Positions 61,517 through 64,000 of a DNA stretch of 64,000 bases are shown here, piece by piece (position 1 is the first letter of the stretch; every line of letters begins with the position of its first letter). The notes below the pieces were generated by a model. The model saw only the letters and a program-made list of their open reading frames with translations. It ran no database searches and was not told the origin of the DNA. The stretch lies in assembly GCA_046046455.1 (NCBI GenBank), contig JBJOJS010000066.1:138699-202698 (forward strand), given 5' to 3'. Origin of the DNA: Mxb001 sp046046455 (GTDB lineage Bacteria; Actinomycetota; Actinomycetes; S36-B12). The position numbers and the translations under genes were made by a program.

Positions 61517-62812
61517 TCAGCCGCGGCATCCGCAGGCGGCCAGGGCGGCGGCAGCGCGATCGAGGGCGCCTCGCGAGGCGTCGACGTCGGTCGTCTCATC
61601 CGACATGAAGGCGAAGGCGAGCAACCGGCCGTCAGTATCGACCACGGTGCCTGCGAGCGTCGAGACGCCGATGAGAGTGCCTGTCTTCGCGCGTACGAAG
61701 CCTGCGGCAGACCGGGTCCCGTCGTCGGCGAAGCGATCCGCGAGCGTGCCCGTGAGGCCCGCGACCGGCAGGCCCAGGACCACGGGCCAGGTCCAGCCAG
61801 GGGACGCGGCACTCGAGGTGAGGGCAACGGCACTCGCCAGAGTCAGTGGCGAGGCGACGTCCTCGTAGGAGAGACCACTGCCATCGACGAACTCCGCTCC
61901 GCTGGCGGGGATCCCCAGCGACTGCAGGGTGGCCAGCGTCGCCGCTGCACCGCTGGCAAACGAACCGGCTCCGGTCTGCTGCGCTCCCGCGAGGTGAGCG
62001 AGCACCTCAGCCATGTCGTTGTCGGACTCAGTGAGCATGGTCTCGACCATCGCGGCGATGGGCTCCGACGTCGTGGTGGCGACGACCTGGCCCGATGAGA
62101 CGCCCTCAACGATGTCGCCCACCTTCACCCCGCGATCGGCGAGCTGTGCGGCGAAGGCCTCGGCCGCGGCGCGTGCCGGGTCGGGCTGTCGGGCTTCGTC
62201 ACCTCCGATACGCGATCGGTCCACGACGAGGGGTGAGACCGGGGCAGCAATGCCGAGCGCGGGATAGTCCTCCGCCCAGCCCGGCGCGATGGTGGGTCCG
62301 TCGAAGAGGCTCGTGTCGTAGCGCAAGGTGACCTCGCCGGACGTCTGTCCGACGACCTGGTCGGCGAGGTCGGCAAGCGAGGAACCGCTTGCCGCAACCG
62401 AGGCCAGGGTCGGATCGCCCGCGCCCACGAGCGTCAGCGTCGAGGTGGTGGCGTCCCACGTGACCGTCGTCTCGACGACGCCCTCGGGCCCGAGGGCGTC
62501 GAGGATGGCGAGCGCGGTGAAGACCTTCTGATTCGAGGCGAGGGAACGCGGCATCGCCGCCTCGCGCTGGTAGACGACGGCACCGGTCGCGACGTCGAGC
62601 ACGATGGCCCCCACCGATCCTCCGAGCGCGGGATCGTCGAAGAGCGGATCGAGCACGTCCGCGACCGCCGTGGGCGCACCCGTGGCGGAGGCATCGGGGA
62701 GGGCGAGGACCGCCTCTGCGGGCCCCGTCGGGGCTGACTGGGGCGCGGCGTACGCCGGCATGGCCACGAGAAGGGCAAGGAGTGCCGTGAGGGGAAGCCA
62801 CGTGCGGCGCAT
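61517..62812 (-). CDS. dacB: D-alanyl-D-alanine carboxypeptidase/endopeptidase (PBP4, family S13)
   Basis: Secreted penicillin-binding protein that trims or cuts peptidoglycan cross-links. The 431-residue protein has a signal peptide (about 1-22), catalytic S-N-Q-K (Ser93 to Lys96), the S-D-N motif near residue 275 and K-T-G near residue 380. GGAGGAG precedes the ATG. It is divergent from ppa, the same arrangement as Rv3627c-Rv3628. Confidence 0.93.
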   Translation of the reverse strand: MRRTWLPLTALLALLVAMPAYAAPQSAPTGPAEAVLALPDASATGAPTAVADVLDPLFDDPALGGSVGAIVLDVATGAVVYQREAAMPRSLASNQKVFTALAILDALGPEGVVETTVTWDATTSTLTLVGAGDPTLASVAASGSSLADLADQVVGQTSGEVTLRYDTSLFDGPTIAPGWAEDYPALGIAAPVSPLVVDRSRIGGDEARQPDPARAAAEAFAAQLADRGVKVGDIVEGVSSGQVVATTTSEPIAAMVETMLTESDNDMAEVLAHLAGAQQTGAGSFASGAAATLATLQSLGIPASGAEFVDGSGLSYEDVASPLTLASAVALTSSAASPGWTWPVVLGLPVAGLTGTLADRFADDGTRSAAGFVRAKTGTLIGVSTLAGTVVDTDGRLLAFAFMSDETTDVDASRGALDRAAAALAACGCRG

Positions 62813-62897
62813 GCGACTCCTCCCGGAAGGCAGATGCGGCCACTGAGCGGGGACGCCATGGGGAAGACTAGGTCAGGTCACCCGTCGAGGAGGTCAT

Positions 62898-63404
62898 GTG
62901 ACACCCCAGCCCCTGGAATTCGACGTCACCATCGAGATCCCCTCCGGTAGTCGCAATAAGTACGAGATGGACCACAAGACCGGGCGTATCCGCCTGGATC
63001 GGATGCTCTTCACATCGACGCGCTATCCGCACGACTACGGATTCGTCGACGACACACTCGGGCTCGACGGCGATCCACTCGATGCTCTCGTGCTCGTGCA
63101 GGAGCCGACCTTCCCCGGTGTCGTCATCCGCTGTCGGGCCGTCGGGATGTTCCGCATGACCGATGAAGCGGGCGGCGACGACAAGGTGCTGTGCGTGCCC
63201 GCCGGTGATCCGCGAATGGAGCACGTACGTGACATCTACCACGTGTCTGAGTTCGATCGACTTGAGATCCAGCACTTCTTCGAGGTCTACAAGGACCTCG
63301 AGCCCGGCAAGTCCGTCGAGGGCGCAACGTGGACCGGCCGCGAGGAGGCGGAGCAGGAGATCCGCGAGTCGTGGGACCGCTTCAAGACGACCGAGGGCCA
63401 CTAA
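62898..63404 (+). CDS. ppa: Inorganic pyrophosphatase
   Basis: Family I soluble pyrophosphatase, 168 residues. The metal-binding signature D-G-D-P-L-D lies near residue 56, and the substrate residues in S-R-N-K-Y-E and Y-P-H-D-Y-G are present. The GTG at 62898 has AGGAGG upstream. An ATG two bases earlier is followed at once by a stop, so it is not used. Confidence 0.97.
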   Translation: MTPQPLEFDVTIEIPSGSRNKYEMDHKTGRIRLDRMLFTSTRYPHDYGFVDDTLGLDGDPLDALVLVQEPTFPGVVIRCRAVGMFRMTDEAGGDDKVLCVPAGDPRMEHVRDIYHVSEFDRLEIQHFFEVYKDLEPGKSVEGATWTGREEAEQEIRESWDRFKTTEGH

Positions 63405-63486
63405 CTCCCGGCGAGCACCGATCCTCTCGCGGTACCGATCCTCTGCTCGACGCGCCGATCCCCGGACGCTTTGTCACAATGCAGTC

Positions 63487-63981
63487 GTGACCCTGGAGAA
63501 CCGTCCCGGATCCGGTGACGGCTGGGTAACCCTCGACAGCGGTCGCGTCGTGTGGGGTCGATTCGGTGCGGCGGGAATGCTCCTCTGCCACCGCGAAGGA
63601 TCCACGGATCGCCTGCTCCTGGCGCGTCGAGCCCACTGGGTGCACGGGGGCAACGGCGAGTGGTCGGTGCCCGGCGGTGCCATCGACGAGCACGAGGATC
63701 CCGTCGAGGCCGCACTGCGGGAGTTCGACGAGGAGATCGGCGCCGTCCCCGCGGGCTGGCGTCTCGCGGGCATTCACGAGGTCGTGGTCCAGCCCGGACT
63801 CTGGAGCTATCACACCTGCTGCGCCCATGTCGATGAGCGACCGCACTACGACGCGACGCTCTCGCCGGAGAACGACGAAGCAGCGTGGTGGGCCATCGAC
63901 GAACTCGATGACCTGCCCCTCTTCCGGCCCTTCGCCGAGGCCCTGCCCTCGCTGCTGGAGATACTCAGCCGTTCGCGCTAG
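63487..63981 (+). CDS. Nudix hydrolase
   Basis: A 164-residue Nudix protein with a full Nudix box G-X5-E-X7-R-E-F-D-E-E-I-G-A starting near residue 68. The start is a GTG at 63487, with CACAAT 6 nt upstream as a weak -10 and no ribosome binding site; the open frame further left overlaps ppa and is rejected. The substrate cannot be read from sequence; a nucleotide clean-up role (MutT-like) is possible. Only 19 nt follow before the window ends. Confidence 0.9.
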   Translation: MTLENRPGSGDGWVTLDSGRVVWGRFGAAGMLLCHREGSTDRLLLARRAHWVHGGNGEWSVPGGAIDEHEDPVEAALREFDEEIGAVPAGWRLAGIHEVVVQPGLWSYHTCCAHVDERPHYDATLSPENDEAAWWAIDELDDLPLFRPFAEALPSLLEILSRSR

Positions 63982-64000
63982 CGGCTGGCGAGTTCATCGA

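Overview
This 64 kb window is chromosomal DNA from a high-GC Gram-positive bacterium of the phylum Actinomycetota, most likely class Actinomycetes. The evidence is the 32-residue arginine/lysine-rich bS22 (AURKAIP1/COX24-type) peptide next to an Rv0500A-like HTH protein, a CobA-HemD fusion downstream of rex, DisA-RadA, ClpC, short MutY, NuoD2, DUF3180, DUF4229, DUF2520 and the ftsH-fol block. Gene order resembles Streptomyces and Mycobacterium in several separate blocks. The order or family cannot be fixed from the sequence alone. Coding density is very high, many genes overlap by 4 nt (ATGA/GTGA), and no rRNA, tRNA, CRISPR array, insertion sequence or prophage was seen. At least fourteen genes look leaderless: a TANNNT hexamer sits 6-7 nt before the start codon.

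Region 1 (1-10.1 kb) is menaquinone respiration: the 5' end of the nuo operon (nuoA and the first six codons of nuoB), then menG, menF, menD, menC, menB, menE and menA. A TetR-ACT-GNAT triple-domain protein is inserted between menF and menD. Region 2 (9.9-18.1 kb) is redox and cytochrome assembly: small membrane proteins, then a leftward series rex, cobA-hemD, a phosphoglycerate-mutase-family protein, a TlpA/ResA thioredoxin, ccdA, resB and ccsB. The hemA, hemC and hemB genes that often accompany rex-hemD are absent. Region 3 (17.9-28.2 kb) has glutaredoxin, a SerB-like HAD phosphatase, acyltransferase, epimerase, bS22, HTH, AcuC, ProC, TetR, a sugar-phosphate isomerase-like protein, a CtpE-like P-type ATPase and Ppx/GppA, an order close to M. 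tuberculosis Rv0496-Rv0508.

Region 4 (28.2-36.2 kb) holds a Cys-rich conserved protein, radA, disA, mutY, two membrane-anchored proteins of unknown function and clpC. Region 5 (36.4-41.5 kb) is a 1711-residue secreted RHS protein with a three-helix C-terminal tail, sitting where lsr2 is often found; it is the main accessory element. Region 6 (41.8-49.5 kb) is a probable eight-gene leftward operon for cofactors and amino acids: DUF2520, panC, nadB, nadC, coaX, lysS, argA and an amidase.

Region 7 (49.5-53.8 kb) is a less understood cassette: a MidA/NDUFAF7-like methyltransferase, a pair of bPH2 membrane proteins, a NuoD paralogue (NuoD2) and a 97-residue unknown. Region 8 (53.8-64 kb) is the folate, FtsH and cell-wall block: DUF3180, folK, folB, folP, folE, ftsH, hpt, tilS, a zinc metalloprotease and dacB, with ppa and a Nudix hydrolase divergent at the right end.

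The genes describe an aerobic or facultative respirer with menaquinone, complex I and c-type cytochromes, whose redox genes may be under Rex. The points most worth following are the NuoD2/methyltransferase cassette, the TetR-ACT-GNAT fusion, the altered RHR motif in DisA, the orphan RHS protein, and a perfect 24-bp inverted repeat next to the methyltransferase start.
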